A stretch of DNA of 64,000 nucleotides from Stromatinia cepivora. Taxonomy: Eukaryota; Ascomycota; Leotiomycetes; Helotiales; Sclerotiniaceae. Below the pieces are notes generated by a model. It was not told the DNA's origin. It did no database searches and worked only from the letters and a program-made list of their open reading frames with translations. The position numbers were made by a program, and so were the translations under genes. Below, one piece after another: positions 1 to 11,015 of this stretch. The DNA is taken from the NCBI GenBank assembly GCA_014898415.1, contig RCTD01000025.1, positions 1 through 64,000 of the forward strand. Direction: 5' to 3'. Each line of letters starts with the position of its first letter. The first letter of the stretch is position 1.

Positions 1-301
1 CCTGCTGACCAGAAATCACAACGTTCTCAAGGTAAGTTGTAAGTTTGGTTGTATGTTCATTAGAAACAACTGAATTGTGTGTGGGGGAGGATGGTGCATT
101 ACTTTGTTGATTTTCGGTAGAGGAGCTAGAAGTGAATTCTGTGTGTGTTGAAAGTTCATGCGACTCACCCCAAACCCATTTACCATTGACAAGCTTTCCT
201 ATATTTCTGCGTCTGTCCCAATGGACTGTTCTGAATTCTTCCTGGATATCCACCATCTCAGCAATAATTTCTTTTCTTTTTGTACCGTTATGTTCATGCA
301 T
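1..301 (-). CDS. Partial uncharacterised gene running off the left edge
   Basis: On the minus strand, 100 codons are open from an ATG at 301 to the window edge without a stop; the frame stays open upstream to about position 380. The N-terminal half is charged and looks like ordinary protein (KRKEIIAEMVDIQEEF, then GKLVNGKWVWGES). The second half is rich in Ser, Thr and Asn, as in disordered fungal regions. The 3' part lies outside the window. I do not recognise the family. The ATG context is poor (T at -3), so the true start or an upstream exon could differ. A plus-strand frame at 158-508 overlaps it, so the strand is not proven. If real, the gene is divergent from the one starting at 1200. 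Confidence 0.4.
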   Translation of the reverse strand, partial: MHEHNGTKRKEIIAEMVDIQEEFRTVHWDRRRNIGKLVNGKWVWGESHELSTHTEFTSSSSTENQQSNAPSSPTHNSVVSNEHTTKLTTYLENVVISGQQ

Positions 302-1199
302 AAAAGATTGTGTCCGAGCTGTGTCCGAATTGATCAGAAGATGAAGAATTTGAGCACTTTTCGCTTCGAATTTGTTTATTTAAGATTGGTCTATCCTGTC
401 CACTACATATCACGGGATTCCTCGGGTTTCCTCGGTTCATCGTTCAATCCAATGATACAGTACCAATCTTGCACTAGGCCAGCTGTCTCCCGTACTATCC
501 ATGACTGATTCAACTGGATTGAATGAATCTTGATTCTCATTTCCTTTGGATATTTTCAACTCAAATCATAATGTAGTTGGGAATTCTCTCTTGTCTAGTG
601 TTTCATTGTCATGTCCAACTCTTAACATATCATACAAATGTGATATGAGAACATATCCAAGTTATTTCTATTCAGAGCTACATCAATAGTACAGACTATC
701 CTTGAACAATAGAAGGTCTTGATCTTCAAATCTGTAATATTGAATCCATGTAGAATGATGAATCACCCCAGAATATGACTATTCATAGACTATTCAGACT
801 TCACTTGACCTTTCGCAGCCATTTGACTTCCATTTTACTCTGCAGTCCAGACTGCCGAGACCCCTGTCAATAAGCTGATTGTTCTTCTAGTCATATCATA
901 ACTGCTTCAGTTAGTTCGAAGATGCATTTAAGGAATACCAGTCTTGACCTCAATCAATATTCATAATTATCCCTTAGTTCTAATTGGAAGATATAAATAC
1001 CTAGACATTGTTAATATGTATTGAGGCTTAGAAGTTTTTAATAAGATAAAGGGTTGATTCAAAGGGATGATTCAAGCTAAATACATACAAAGCATTCTCA
1101 AACTTCTTAATTTAGATCCCTTATCAAACAAAGGGTATTCTTACCTTCCAAATAGCCAGAAAATATTTCTCACGCACTCTTCTAGATGCCATTCTTTTC
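302..1199. other. Intergenic, probable divergent promoter
   Basis: About 900 bases of AT-rich spacer between the partial gene to the left and the ubiquitin-like gene to the right. I see no gene, RNA or clear repeat here. Confidence 0.5.
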
Positions 1200-3692
1200 A
1201 TGGAAATTTTCAACGACGAATACAAGTTCGAAAACATGGCATACAACACATTCCAAAGTAATGATTTCCATGGAGGTCATGACGACGACTCAATTTTCCT
1301 CGCCGAAACTTATAGACCATGCAAAACTCTCTACATATCGACCACTACCGGTACACATAAGCTCTTAAATCTCAATCCAAGTTCTCGCATATCATTCATC
1401 AAAGCAAGATTCATTATTTCACTATTTAAGAGAGGAAGCATTCCTCATCATGCTTATGAATGTGCGTTATCTTATGCAGGTAGAGAATTAGCAAATGATG
1501 AGACGTTGGAAAGTTGTCAAATTGGTGATCAAGCAACGGTAAATGCTGTTGTGTGGGCAAATGAAGATGCATCCTCTAAGGCCGGACGTGATGATGAGCA
1601 GAAAACCAAGGGACTGAAACGTGTCAGAAGTGCATTCGATTCAGACTCACAGGAAGACGAGGAACAATCAGATTCAGTTCTTTGGCGTGCTTCGGTATCG
1701 AAGAAGCAAAAGTCGGTTAGATTTGCGGATGAAATGGGTTTTGTGTCTTATTCACCAACATCTCCTCACAGGCCATTAACTTCAAAAACTTTGGGACCTC
1801 AAGGGTATGTGATGTCAGGAGGATTAGGACCAGGAGGTACAGCTGTACATTTCCACGATACTTTGGTCCGAGATAGTCCTGGAGATGATCTTCCTCAAAG
1901 AAGTTCTCTTGAGGAACTCCCACGGCCCAAGAGTTCAAAATCAGCTTTGAAATCACCGCCACCTTTCGATATATATTCGGTACCAGAAAGATATATCGAA
2001 CCCAAATATGATTATCTCGGGAATTCCATCGTACAAAGTGAGACTTCTAGAAGAGAATTGCATAGAAATAATGATCCGTGGTCAAATTCAAGCAAAAGTA
2101 TCCCCAGAAAAATGGAATACGGTTCCTCTTCAACCGCAGTACGTTTCACTCCGCAAAATTCAAACCTACAACCACTGACGTCCGATCCTTTACCTGCAGT
2201 ACGGAACACCGTGTATATTCGACCTCCGGGCACTAGGCCGATATCTAGATCCTTACCCTCAACGTCGTTTCTTGGGTCGTTAAATCCTTTTTGTGCTACA
2301 ACAACTCCGCCTCCAGATCCATATCAACCATTGTTTTGTCCCCCTGCTAAGCAGACACCTTCAATCAGCTCAACTTCACCGCACACGTCTCAAACATTAT
2401 TTCCCTCAACTCAAAAGACGCTTTCATTTAGTTCAGCATCAAGATCTACACCTCAAACATCATTTCCTTCAACCCAGCAGAAACCTTTATTCAAAGATCC
2501 TCCACTGTCTCATGCGCCATCACCTTTAAAGACACCATCGTTATCAGACTTATTCATCAGTAAATATTTTTCTTCACAACCTCCGATTGCAGCTTCTAAA
2601 TCAATACTTAAACCCTCTTCTACGCCGTCACAGCCATCGCGTCAACCCTCATCTACCCCTCTACCATCAGATCCTTACTTTTCAAGACAGGCACCACAAT
2701 CTAGTCTCCAGTCACTAAATCCCTATTTTTCTTCTCCGTCGCCATTGTCGCAATCGCCTCGATCACCTTCTACTCTGCAATCATTGAATCCTTACTTTGC
2801 AAACACATCACCGCCTCCTCCGAAATATCCTCCTTCTCAACCAATACCTCCTTACAACTCCAATTCACCACAACCTACAAGACAATCTCTAATGATGTCA
2901 GACTATTTCCAAGCAGCACGTCGAAAAGCCACACCTTCAGAATCTAAACACCACCCATTAAACTCGCCTCTCCCACCTCCGCCACCCCCTCCTCATATTA
3001 GAATCGAACCGCCATCTCCAACACACTCACCATACGCACATCGACCTCCTCTAGCTGATATTTCAGATCATTTACAAGCTGAGCCTCCCTCAAACACAAA
3101 CTCAAACAATAAACCTCAATCGAGGGCACCCACGAGACAACCACCATCACCACCTCCTCGTCGCTCTCCTCGTCTTCATACGCCTCCTCCTTCTCCTCCA
3201 CCCTCTCCTCCTCAAAAACAATACAACCTCCCCCACCTCCCGCTCTTCTACAAATACGACACTCTTCCACCCTCCAAACCCCCACCACCCCCTCCCCAAT
3301 CTTCCCTCCCAACCCCAGAACCCACACCCCTTATACCATCTTCAGAGTCGACAAACCTACCACCCATAAATCCTTCAAAACTGTCCACCAAACTCAATTC
3401 AAAACCAACATACTACTCCTCCCTGCACCCTCTCCCAAAAAGCTTTTCCCTCAAAGGCGCAATCCTAATCCCCTCACTCGCACATGAAATCCTACCTCAA
3501 GATTTCTTAGCTTGTAGAACCGTAAGACAATTGATAAAACTTCAGGGATGGGAAATTAGTGAGAGAGAATGGTGTGCTGTGCGGGAAGTTTTGGAAAATT
3601 GTAGGATGGGGGAGAAGGGAGCTAGAGGGAATATGGAGGTACTTGTTAAGGGGGTGGTTGAGATTGAGGGGAGAGGGGAGAATGGGGGTTAA
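1200..3692 (+). CDS. Ubiquitin-like domain, proline-rich protein (830 aa)
   Basis: A single open exon. Residues about 45-122 resemble a ubiquitin-like fold: an initial strand (TLYISTTTGTHKLLNL), a helix, then LSYAGRELANDETLESCQIG and a final hydrophobic strand, which parallels the 'L.F.G..L.D..TL..Y.I' part of ubiquitin. Residues about 125-330 are charged and disordered. About 335-735 is Ser/Pro-rich, with poly-Pro runs and a repeated short motif (SLNPF, SLNPYF twice, plus related DYF, DPYF and SKYF). The last 80 residues look folded (LAHEILPQDFLACRTV, then LIKLQGWEISEREW). I do not recognise a named family. The ATG at 1200 is the first in frame; the next Met, 12 residues later, is possible. 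A scaffold role is only inference from the linear motifs and poly-Pro. Confidence 0.75.
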   Translation: MEIFNDEYKFENMAYNTFQSNDFHGGHDDDSIFLAETYRPCKTLYISTTTGTHKLLNLNPSSRISFIKARFIISLFKRGSIPHHAYECALSYAGRELANDETLESCQIGDQATVNAVVWANEDASSKAGRDDEQKTKGLKRVRSAFDSDSQEDEEQSDSVLWRASVSKKQKSVRFADEMGFVSYSPTSPHRPLTSKTLGPQGYVMSGGLGPGGTAVHFHDTLVRDSPGDDLPQRSSLEELPRPKSSKSALKSPPPFDIYSVPERYIEPKYDYLGNSIVQSETSRRELHRNNDPWSNSSKSIPRKMEYGSSSTAVRFTPQNSNLQPLTSDPLPAVRNTVYIRPPGTRPISRSLPSTSFLGSLNPFCATTTPPPDPYQPLFCPPAKQTPSISSTSPHTSQTLFPSTQKTLSFSSASRSTPQTSFPSTQQKPLFKDPPLSHAPSPLKTPSLSDLFISKYFSSQPPIAASKSILKPSSTPSQPSRQPSSTPLPSDPYFSRQAPQSSLQSLNPYFSSPSPLSQSPRSPSTLQSLNPYFANTSPPPPKYPPSQPIPPYNSNSPQPTRQSLMMSDYFQAARRKATPSESKHHPLNSPLPPPPPPPHIRIEPPSPTHSPYAHRPPLADISDHLQAEPPSNTNSNNKPQSRAPTRQPPSPPPRRSPRLHTPPPSPPPSPPQKQYNLPHLPLFYKYDTLPPSKPPPPPPQSSLPTPEPTPLIPSSESTNLPPINPSKLSTKLNSKPTYYSSLHPLPKSFSLKGAILIPSLAHEILPQDFLACRTVRQLIKLQGWEISEREWCAVREVLENCRMGEKGARGNMEVLVKGVVEIEGRGENGG

Positions 3693-4730
3693 TGTTAATA
3701 GAGGAGTTTGTGGATTGATGGGAGGGTTGTGAATACCCGGAAGACACGGCTAAAACGGCGAAATGGCCTGGAAGTGGAAGGGGGAAGTTGTTGTGTGTGG
3801 GACTTTGATTCAGTCGTACTTTTATAGCGATACAACGAGGTGGAAAAAAGACGGATGCATAAATACAGAGATTTTACATATTTCAAGAAAGATATAAGAT
3901 ATAAAATGGATAAACGAGAAAATAGCAGGAGCAGGAGCCGCTGAGTATATAAAGATGCAAAGCATACCGAATATACAAATACTACAATGCATATAGAAAG
4001 AGCACAATAAAATTCATTTCATTTCATTTGATTTCCAACCACAAACACACATCTAACTTCCCTCATACATATGAAAACTAATACTGTAATATTCAACATC
4101 CAATAGCCATCAGATATCATCTTCAATTTACTTTATACTCATAGTTGAATATAAAAATACAATATCACATTATTTGCTTGGAGAGTATTGGTTATGTGTA
4201 AGTAAAATCTTGCGAACATTCATAAAGTGTAATGTACTTGGAGAACCATTCAGATGTATAACACAATAACAGTTCCACTATCAACCTTCCTTTCAGCTGT
4301 TTTAATCTCTATACTACTACCTTAGGGATTCACATATCCTGATTCACATTCAATTAGAAATGCATCATATGCCTAATGATCCCCCCCCGACCGCGCCCTG
4401 TAGAAATGCTTCTTTTGTCTACTTATTATCTTCATCTTCATCTACATCTATCGACATTACAACATATTCAGTACTTATATTCTTCTCCCCCCAGATCATC
4501 CCTGGTGAAATATCTCTTAATATTCATATCTACTACCCCAATACACTTGCCTGTCTATCTATCTACCTACCTATCCATCCATCCATCCATCCATCTACAA
4601 ATTCCCCACACAGAAAACATACATCACCTCTTACACCATCACCTTCACCTTGACCTCCAACCCCAAAAACCGCCATCCTCCATCCTCCACCCAAACCCCA
4701 CTCCCAAATCCCCAAACCTCAAACCTCACC
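3693..4730. other. Intergenic spacer
   Basis: Holds the 3' flank of the proline-rich gene and the 5' flank of the coiled-coil gene. Just upstream of the second gene it turns pyrimidine- and CA-rich, typical of a fungal promoter and 5' leader. No further gene is seen apart from a tetranucleotide microsatellite. Confidence 0.5.
4555..4598. repeat. CTAT/CCAT tetranucleotide microsatellite
   Basis: A run of CTAT, CTAC and CCAT units, about eleven copies, lies in the leader region before the coiled-coil gene. Confidence 0.85.
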
Positions 4731-6791
4731 ATGCCATCACAATCTTCCCCAGACCAAACCCTTCCCACAAAAAACCAAATAAATAACCCTAAACCCCACC
4801 CTAACCCACACCCCGCAGACCCAGAAACCAAAAGAAAAAACCGAGAAAATGAAACAGAAGCACAAAAACAAGCACGCCATCAAGCACGCCACGAAAGACG
4901 GAGGGAAGAGAAAAGGGAAAGGGGATTAGATGGTCTTACGTATAATGAGAATGGATCTGATGATGAAGAATGGAGAAGAAGAGCGAGAGCGAGAGGGGGG
5001 AGTGGGAAGGGTGAGAAGGGTGTTAAGGAAGAAAAACGAGGGATTTTGCAAAAAAGTCGGCAGAGTATTGGGAGGGGTATTATGGCGTTGGGACAGAGGG
5101 TTGCTGGGGATGGAGTTGGAAATGGAAATGGAGCTGGAGGTGTGGGGAAAGGTGTCTTATTTTTTAGGAGTGATGAGAAGAGTGGTGAGAAAGAGGGTAG
5201 GATTGATGGTGATAATGAGGAACATAAGGCGAGACGAAGACGAAGACGTAGTATCGTGGGGCGAGGTGAAGAGCGAGGTAAAGAGGTTGGAGAGAGGAGA
5301 GTTCGATTTGATTCGAAAGAACCTGCTGTACGAGTGCCTAAGCCTCCTAATGATGAGAAGGAGACAGAAGCTCAAAAGTCAAGGCCTCGTTTAGACGATA
5401 CTCCAGTAAAACCAGTACCCTCACCTTCACCATCTCCAGCAGTAAAAGAGCTGAAAGATACAAATCCAAATCGGCTCGCGAAAGAAGAAGAAGAACTCAG
5501 TCTCCTCGAAGCAAAAAAAGCTCATATAGCTAAACGAGCCCGGGAAGAACGCGAAAGACTTCATCAGGAGACAAATAATCAAGCCATCCGAGTCCAAGCC
5601 CTCGAAGCCGAGATAGTGAAAAAAGACAGAGAAGAACGGGATCATGCTGAAAAAGAAAGGTTAGCAGTACTGGAAAAAGAAAAAGAAAAAGAACAGAAGA
5701 ATAATCGCCATCGAGAATCTGATCATAAAGCCGAAGAAGAACATCCCGCCCATCCCAAGCAACTTGAACTCGAAACCCACCATCAAGCCAACGCTCGCCG
5801 CATCAAAAGACAAAAAGAACAAGCACTTTTAGCACTCCAAAAAGAAGCACTTCATGAAGCCGAAACTGCCCGTCTTGAAAAAGTTAAACGGGAACAGGAA
5901 AAAGAAGTAGAAGTTTCTCGGAAGAAAGAAGAAGAACGATTAGCGCGGGAAAAACAACGGCGGATTGAAGCACAAAGACATCTCGAGGCTCAACGTAAAG
6001 CACTTGAGTTGGAGAAGGTTAGACGAGAATTAGAGAGAGAGAAAGAGAAAGAACAAGCACATCGAAAAGCGGAAATTGAACGTCTGGCTCTTGATCAACA
6101 GCGCGCTAAAGCTCAAGCTATTAAAGCCGAAGTTGAAAAAGCTGCACGTCGCAAAGCAGATGAAACGCGTATAGCTGCCAAAAAACAACAGCAAGAGCGT
6201 CTTCGCAAACAAGCTGAAGAGGCAAAAGCAGATGCAGCTCGGATCCGCGCTAATGCACCTGCTAATCATCCACCTGCAGCTATGAAAGCTGCGGCTTTAC
6301 TCGCTCAAAAACAAGTTCAAGTTCAAAACCAGAAACAAATTCAAAAACAAAACGCACCTCCCAACAAAAAACCCGCTCTCCTCTCCCCTCTCATACCCGC
6401 TCAACCACAAAATAAAATAGCACAACGTATCGCCCCCCTAAACCATCAACCACCACTCCAACACCAACCCGCACATCCACCCCAACCTCAACCCCCCTTA
6501 AAACTCCCCCAAAAACTAACCCACAAAAACCTGAATCCAACTCCTCTTTCCCCTCCATCTCCTCAACCAAAAAGATGCATAGGAAACATGGAACGAACGA
6601 TTCTCGAAGGTTATGTACCCATGGACGAGGAAGAAATACGTGCGAAAGAGATTGAGACGGGAGCTGGAGAGAAACGAGAACCAGAAAGAAGGGAAAAGAG
6701 ATGTATAGGGAATATGGAGCGGACTATTTTAGAAGGATATGTACCGATGAGTGAAGAAGAAATTAGGATGAGAAATAGGGGAAGATATTGA
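4731..6791 (+). CDS. Coiled-coil protein with duplicated C-terminal motif (686 aa)
   Basis: The frame is open from 4650, but the ATG at 4731 (context CTCACCATG) has the better start signal and gives 686 residues. The N-terminal 200 residues are basic and Gly/Arg-rich. The middle, about residues 235-540, is a long Lys/Glu/Arg/Ala-rich stretch expected to form an extended coiled coil. A Gln/Pro-rich linker follows. The C-terminus carries two copies, 42 residues apart, of RCIGNMERTILEGYVPM followed by D/S-EEEIR. The copies differ at many synonymous codon positions but hardly in protein, which suggests an old, constrained duplication. I do not recognise the family. A cytoskeletal or scaffold role would be inference from the coiled coil alone. 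Confidence 0.75.
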   Translation: MPSQSSPDQTLPTKNQINNPKPHPNPHPADPETKRKNRENETEAQKQARHQARHERRREEKRERGLDGLTYNENGSDDEEWRRRARARGGSGKGEKGVKEEKRGILQKSRQSIGRGIMALGQRVAGDGVGNGNGAGGVGKGVLFFRSDEKSGEKEGRIDGDNEEHKARRRRRRSIVGRGEERGKEVGERRVRFDSKEPAVRVPKPPNDEKETEAQKSRPRLDDTPVKPVPSPSPSPAVKELKDTNPNRLAKEEEELSLLEAKKAHIAKRAREERERLHQETNNQAIRVQALEAEIVKKDREERDHAEKERLAVLEKEKEKEQKNNRHRESDHKAEEEHPAHPKQLELETHHQANARRIKRQKEQALLALQKEALHEAETARLEKVKREQEKEVEVSRKKEEERLAREKQRRIEAQRHLEAQRKALELEKVRRELEREKEKEQAHRKAEIERLALDQQRAKAQAIKAEVEKAARRKADETRIAAKKQQQERLRKQAEEAKADAARIRANAPANHPPAAMKAAALLAQKQVQVQNQKQIQKQNAPPNKKPALLSPLIPAQPQNKIAQRIAPLNHQPPLQHQPAHPPQPQPPLKLPQKLTHKNLNPTPLSPPSPQPKRCIGNMERTILEGYVPMDEEEIRAKEIETGAGEKREPERREKRCIGNMERTILEGYVPMSEEEIRMRNRGRY

Positions 6792-6892
6792 GAGGTTCAA
6801 GGTTAAAGGGAGAGAATATTTTGTTCTTGTTGTTGTTTTTGTTTTTGCCTGAATATTCGTAGTTAATAAATTGCAGAACTACTAAGTTTCTG

Positions 6893-6936
6893 CTTCAGTG
6901 GCACTTCAGTGGCACTTCAATGGCACTTCAATGGTA
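6893..6936. repeat. 11-bp tandem repeat, four copies
   Basis: CTTCARTGGCA is repeated about four times in the 288-bp gap between the convergent coiled-coil and AP-3 mu genes. It probably lies in the 3' UTR. No function is evident. Confidence 0.85.
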
Positions 6937-7079
6937 GGGTTAATGATTCCGTTTAATCGAATTTCAATTCTCAGGAATAGTATCTCTCTCCGTCCCCTCA
7001 TTTCTATAATATATGCATACCTGCCCTCGCCCAAGACGCCTTAAATCCGCCTTATCCGCGACCAAAATGCTTAATTGAC

Positions 7080-8905
7080 TTAACACCTAACCTCAATACC
7101 ACCCCTACTAACCGTCAAATACTTAACCCCTTTATAAGGTTTAATGCCCTCTCCCAACCCTCTACTTTTCCTCGTATCAACCGTTAAACTCTCCACTTTT
7201 ATCCCACTAGCCAGCCAACCCTTAACTGAAAAGCTAAGTGCTGCTGAACTAGGCATTAGGATTTTATTCTGCGCTACTTTTCTTGCATCTTTGCTTTCAT
7301 TATTTGAGGTAGTTTCCACTTTCGTTTTCTCTGGGGCTCTCTGATATGTTTCTGTGTCATAATCATATTCTCCGTCAAGTCTGAAACCATTCCCATCGTA
7401 TTCTTCTTCGCTTGATAATGGTCCCACGACTGTACATCGCAAGGTAGCTCCACCTGCCATAGCATCTCTGGCTGGTATATGCCATTCCAGGTTCTTTTCA
7501 CCTGGATTATATGTTGTGTCGCCTCTACTCGCTTTAATCTCTGATAGATTTCGTACATCAGCTGGTAATGGCACTGTAACTACTAAATCTTCGATAATGG
7601 GCGATGTGCTATTACCACTACTGCCACCAATATTGCCACTAAGACCACCGCTAAATTGTGACGCAGCCCGGCTCAAATGTGCTGCGGCATTACTATTGCC
7701 TCTAGAATTCGAACCCGAGGATAAAGAGGAATTACCCTGACCAGAAACCTTGACGATAAATAGTCGAACCTCGAAATCAGACCCGGTAGGACCAAGACTA
7801 GTTTTGACTTCAATGTTGACAGGTAATTTTAGGTGGGATGCATTTGTAGTACCAGACTTTCCACCCGTAGAAGGGAGTAAATCGACCTCATAACCAGCTA
7901 AAACAAACCGTCCATCTGGCGGTACGAAGCTTAGTTCCCCTGGATTTTCCCTCCATCTCGCTAACCTCACACATGGATGAAATACTGGTAATTCCATGAC
8001 GCTGCTCACATTTTGTCTACCAGATGGTGTGGACAAATTTAGAAGTAGGTCTGGTACTCCGGATATCTTAGATGTGAACGCAATAGTTCCATTTGCAAAC
8101 ACAGCCAATGGACGACCAGACGGCGCAAGAGTAACAGTAAGTGATTCAACCAAATCCACATATAATTCATTCGAAGTATGCCTTACATTTGCTCTTCTCC
8201 AAGGGAGTGCTGGTGTATTCGCTGCGAGTGTTCCTGCGGAGGATAATCCAGACATACCCGAACTAGAAGGAGTTGCGAAGCCAGGTTTCCTGCAAAGGCA
8301 TCTTAGTACTTTTTCTAAATTTCCAACCGTATCCCATGAAGTTTATATACTAACCCAGGAATATTGATACCCCCCAAAAGCTTTCCAATCCATCCCTCCA
8401 CCTCCACCATATCTCTTAAAGCATTAGGTTCCGTCGAGCTAACTGTGCCCGCATCACACATCTCATTTAAAAGCTGAGCCACAACATCATAGCTACTTTC
8501 TATCTTTTGCGCCAATAATGGCGCACCCACAAATTCTTCTAAGACATCAATGACTCGGTGTAAAAACTCGAGAGCTAGGAGGGGTTCGATTTCTGAGGAG
8601 GAAGTGAGGCAGAATAGCAGGTTTGAATGGATGAGGCTGAAGAGAAGAGTGGGTGGAGATGTGTTGGGGAGGTATATCAGACTAGGTCGTGGGACAGGAT
8701 GGGCGAGGTAAAGCGGGAGGAGTTGTGTGGAAGAGAGAGGCCGTGAGGTATAGGTGTTTTGGAGGAGAGGTCGACTGTATTGATTAGCATGGGGGCTTAA
8801 GAGTCTGAGAGAGGTAGTGCACCAGAAAAGATTGAAGCTATAAATTTGAGGGAGTTCTTACTTATGTTCATCATAGATATACAACGCCTCAATAGCACCA
8901 TTCAT
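7080..8905 (-). CDS. APM3: AP-3 adaptor complex mu subunit (557 aa)
   Basis: Medium chain of AP-3, the adaptor that sorts cargo from the Golgi or endosome to the vacuole. Three exons: 8862-8905, 8355-8774 and 7080-8289. The introns have GTAAGA and GTTAGT donors and the second has a TACTAAG branch site. The joined protein starts MNGAIEALYIYDEH and continues with a longin-like domain ending near GAPLLAQKIESSYDVVAQLL. The mu-homology domain begins at LPWRRANVRHTSNELYVDL and holds hallmark strings such as SGVPDLLLNLS, FHPCVRLARW and LSFVPPDGRF, which match AP-3 mu better than AP-1 or AP-2. A Ser/Gly-rich insert interrupts the domain. It shares a 212-bp divergent promoter with the DMAC1-like gene. 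Confidence 0.93.
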
Positions 8906-9117
8906 TTTTCCGTTAAATATTATCAAGACATTTGTTTTACAACTTGTACCTTGAACAATGATCTGGATGCGAGCATGCTTGTGATACTTCTCGTGGGGCG
9001 GCCCGCAGCGGAATAAAAATGCGGCCGCTTATATTTCTCAGGTGCGGAATTCCCAGCTGCAAACAAGCTTCAAATAAATAATTATACGAGTGAGACAAAC
9101 AACTCCCAGAATTCAAA

Positions 9118-9604
9118 ATGGCACCAAATTCTATACAAACCCTCGATCGACAGGAAAGACTCACGGATGTGCTGAAAAAGGATGAGGCGCAATGGAAGGA
9201 TGATTGTTTACCATGTCGCCTTACTGGTATGATTTCCTCTCTGCTACCCCTCCAGTTCCTCCCCAACTACCTTCCATAGCTACTTCACATCCTTCCTTCA
9301 CTTTCCTCTCTCCAATTCTCGCGATCCCTCTCATCTCCCCTATCGCATGCCTCGCTGCGCCCATAATCTTACGAACCTACCCCCCAAAACCCCACAAACA
9401 ACGTTCTAAACCCCTCCAACAGGATCCGCCGCATTCATCGGCCTAGGTATCTACAGTTACTTCTCCGGGCACTCCCAATTAAAAGCTCAAGAATCGAAAA
9501 TCTTCAAGAGCAAATCCATGTTTGGCATGAAGAGTCGGCAGACTGGTATTACTGGTATTGCATTGACGCTTGTTGGCATGGGACTTTGGAGATTGAAGAA
9601 CTAG
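9118..9604 (+). CDS. DMAC1/DUF4536-like small mitochondrial membrane protein (96 aa)
   Basis: Two exons, 9118-9226 and 9423-9604, joined across a 196-bp intron (GTATGA donor, CAACAG acceptor). The protein has a hydrophilic N-terminus, then CLPCRLTGSAAFIGLGIYSY, a twin-cysteine motif leading into a membrane helix, and a second hydrophobic segment (TGITGIALTLVGMGLW) before a short basic tail. This layout matches the DUF4536 family, whose animal member DMAC1 helps assemble the distal membrane arm of complex I. That role here is inferred from the family. The gene is absent from simple ORF calls because both exons are short. Confidence 0.75.
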
Positions 9605-9807
9605 GTTGTCTCTGGGTATGGGACGAGAATTTCTCGTGAATAAGGGTTGGCGTTTGGGAGTTTTGGACATTCCGCTCACTCGGAATGAGATGATACTACA
9701 AGACAGATGAAGGATGGATGAGAGGATGAAAGACGCTTAAAAAATGTGTTCTATGAATGCATGATGGTATCTACAGTGACTATACTATACAAATGTTTCT
9801 CGCTCGC

Positions 9808-11015
9808 TCAAGCATATTCCGCAACCGCCTGCCCTTCGCTGGAAGCTTTCGTCTCCCAATGGCTCTTTTCCTTTCGCAATTGCATCTTCACAAAGATCAT
9901 CGTGAGGCAAACCCAAACGAAACCGAACATATATGGCAATCCCCACCCGACTCCGAAACCGATATTTTCGGGCAACGTCATTATGATGGCTGTTGATATA
10001 ATGGCAATACATACGAGACCGATGCCCCAAAACCACGTTAGGACCATCATCATCCGTCGGAATATCGGACTGACTTCGTATCTCCTCATTAAGTTACTTC
10101 GATATACGACTCCTCCTTGGCCTTCTACTCCGCCGGCATCTTCGATGATGGCTAATAATGCAGGTCGCCAAGTTGTTCCCTTCTCTGTCGACGACATGTT
10201 GAACGGTAGTGGCTTTTTTCGCATTGTTTGAATCGCAGAGAATATGAACATGAATCCGAACCAGTAGCATATCGTAGGGGAAGGCATAGCGCATAAGCGC
10301 ACCCATGGGTGGGACGGAATGGTTCCTATTATTAGTTCTATTTCTACGAAGGTAATGGCAATCATAAAGTTGATATGGAGGAATTCAAGCTTAAAGATTT
10401 TATTAGCGACAAATTCAAACCATTGATTGATTACAATAGCTTACCATTCCCCATCTAGTCCATCCTACTGGTCTCCATCTTGGCGCTGTCTTTGCGCGAA
10501 AGAGTTTCAGCGATCGAAAGGCGTAATGGGTGAAACTAATCATTCCATATACACTTGTTATAATAGCGAAGACTAAGTATATATGATTAAAACTGGTGAA
10601 ACGATGAGTGGACCGAACGAATAAGGGCCTTACTATCTTGTAACTTCATACTTGTGCCAAAATTCAATGCATAGTAATATGTAATTGGAAGACAAGCAAG
10701 GTCAAGCGTCACGAGTGTAAGTCCAACCCATAATATCGTTTTCCTCCTTCGATGTGGTGTATGTAAAGGAGGTAATGGTTCTCTTAGCCCGAATGTTTGT
10801 GAAGGTGATGAATTCTCACTTGGTGTTTGAATATTGTGTGTTGATGATTCTGGCGGCTGGGGTGGCGTGTTTGTGTTCAGCACATCTTGTGTATTCTGCC
10901 TTTCTTCATTCTCTAACTGTGTATTTGTTGATCCTCGATCGTGATGTCCATCTACATGGTTATGATGTTCGGCCTCCTTGATCTCCTCGTCTTTGAATGC
11001 ATTGAACTCCGGCAT
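9808..11015 (-). CDS. Uncharacterised six-pass membrane protein (363 aa)
   Basis: Three exons: 10634-11015, 10445-10572 and 9808-10389, with introns of 61 and 55 bp. The first 85 residues are hydrophilic and His/Asn/Pro-rich. About six membrane helices follow: ILWVGLTLVTLDLACLPITY, FAIITSVYGMISFTHYAF, one after LEFLHINFMIAITFVEIEL, CYWFGFMFIFSAI, MVLTWFWGIGLVCIAII and GLPYMFGFVWVCLTMIF. The C-terminus is charged. It resembles conserved fungal multi-pass proteins of unknown function, but I cannot name a family. It is divergent from RRP4. Confidence 0.8.

Noticed and set aside
158..508. 116-codon plus-strand frame near the left edge
   Set aside because: It overlaps the minus-strand frame with better protein character, and its product shows no recognisable domain or splice support.
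9746..10231. 161-codon plus-strand frame
   Set aside because: It is the antisense of the last exon of the membrane-protein gene, whose splice junctions and membrane helices agree.
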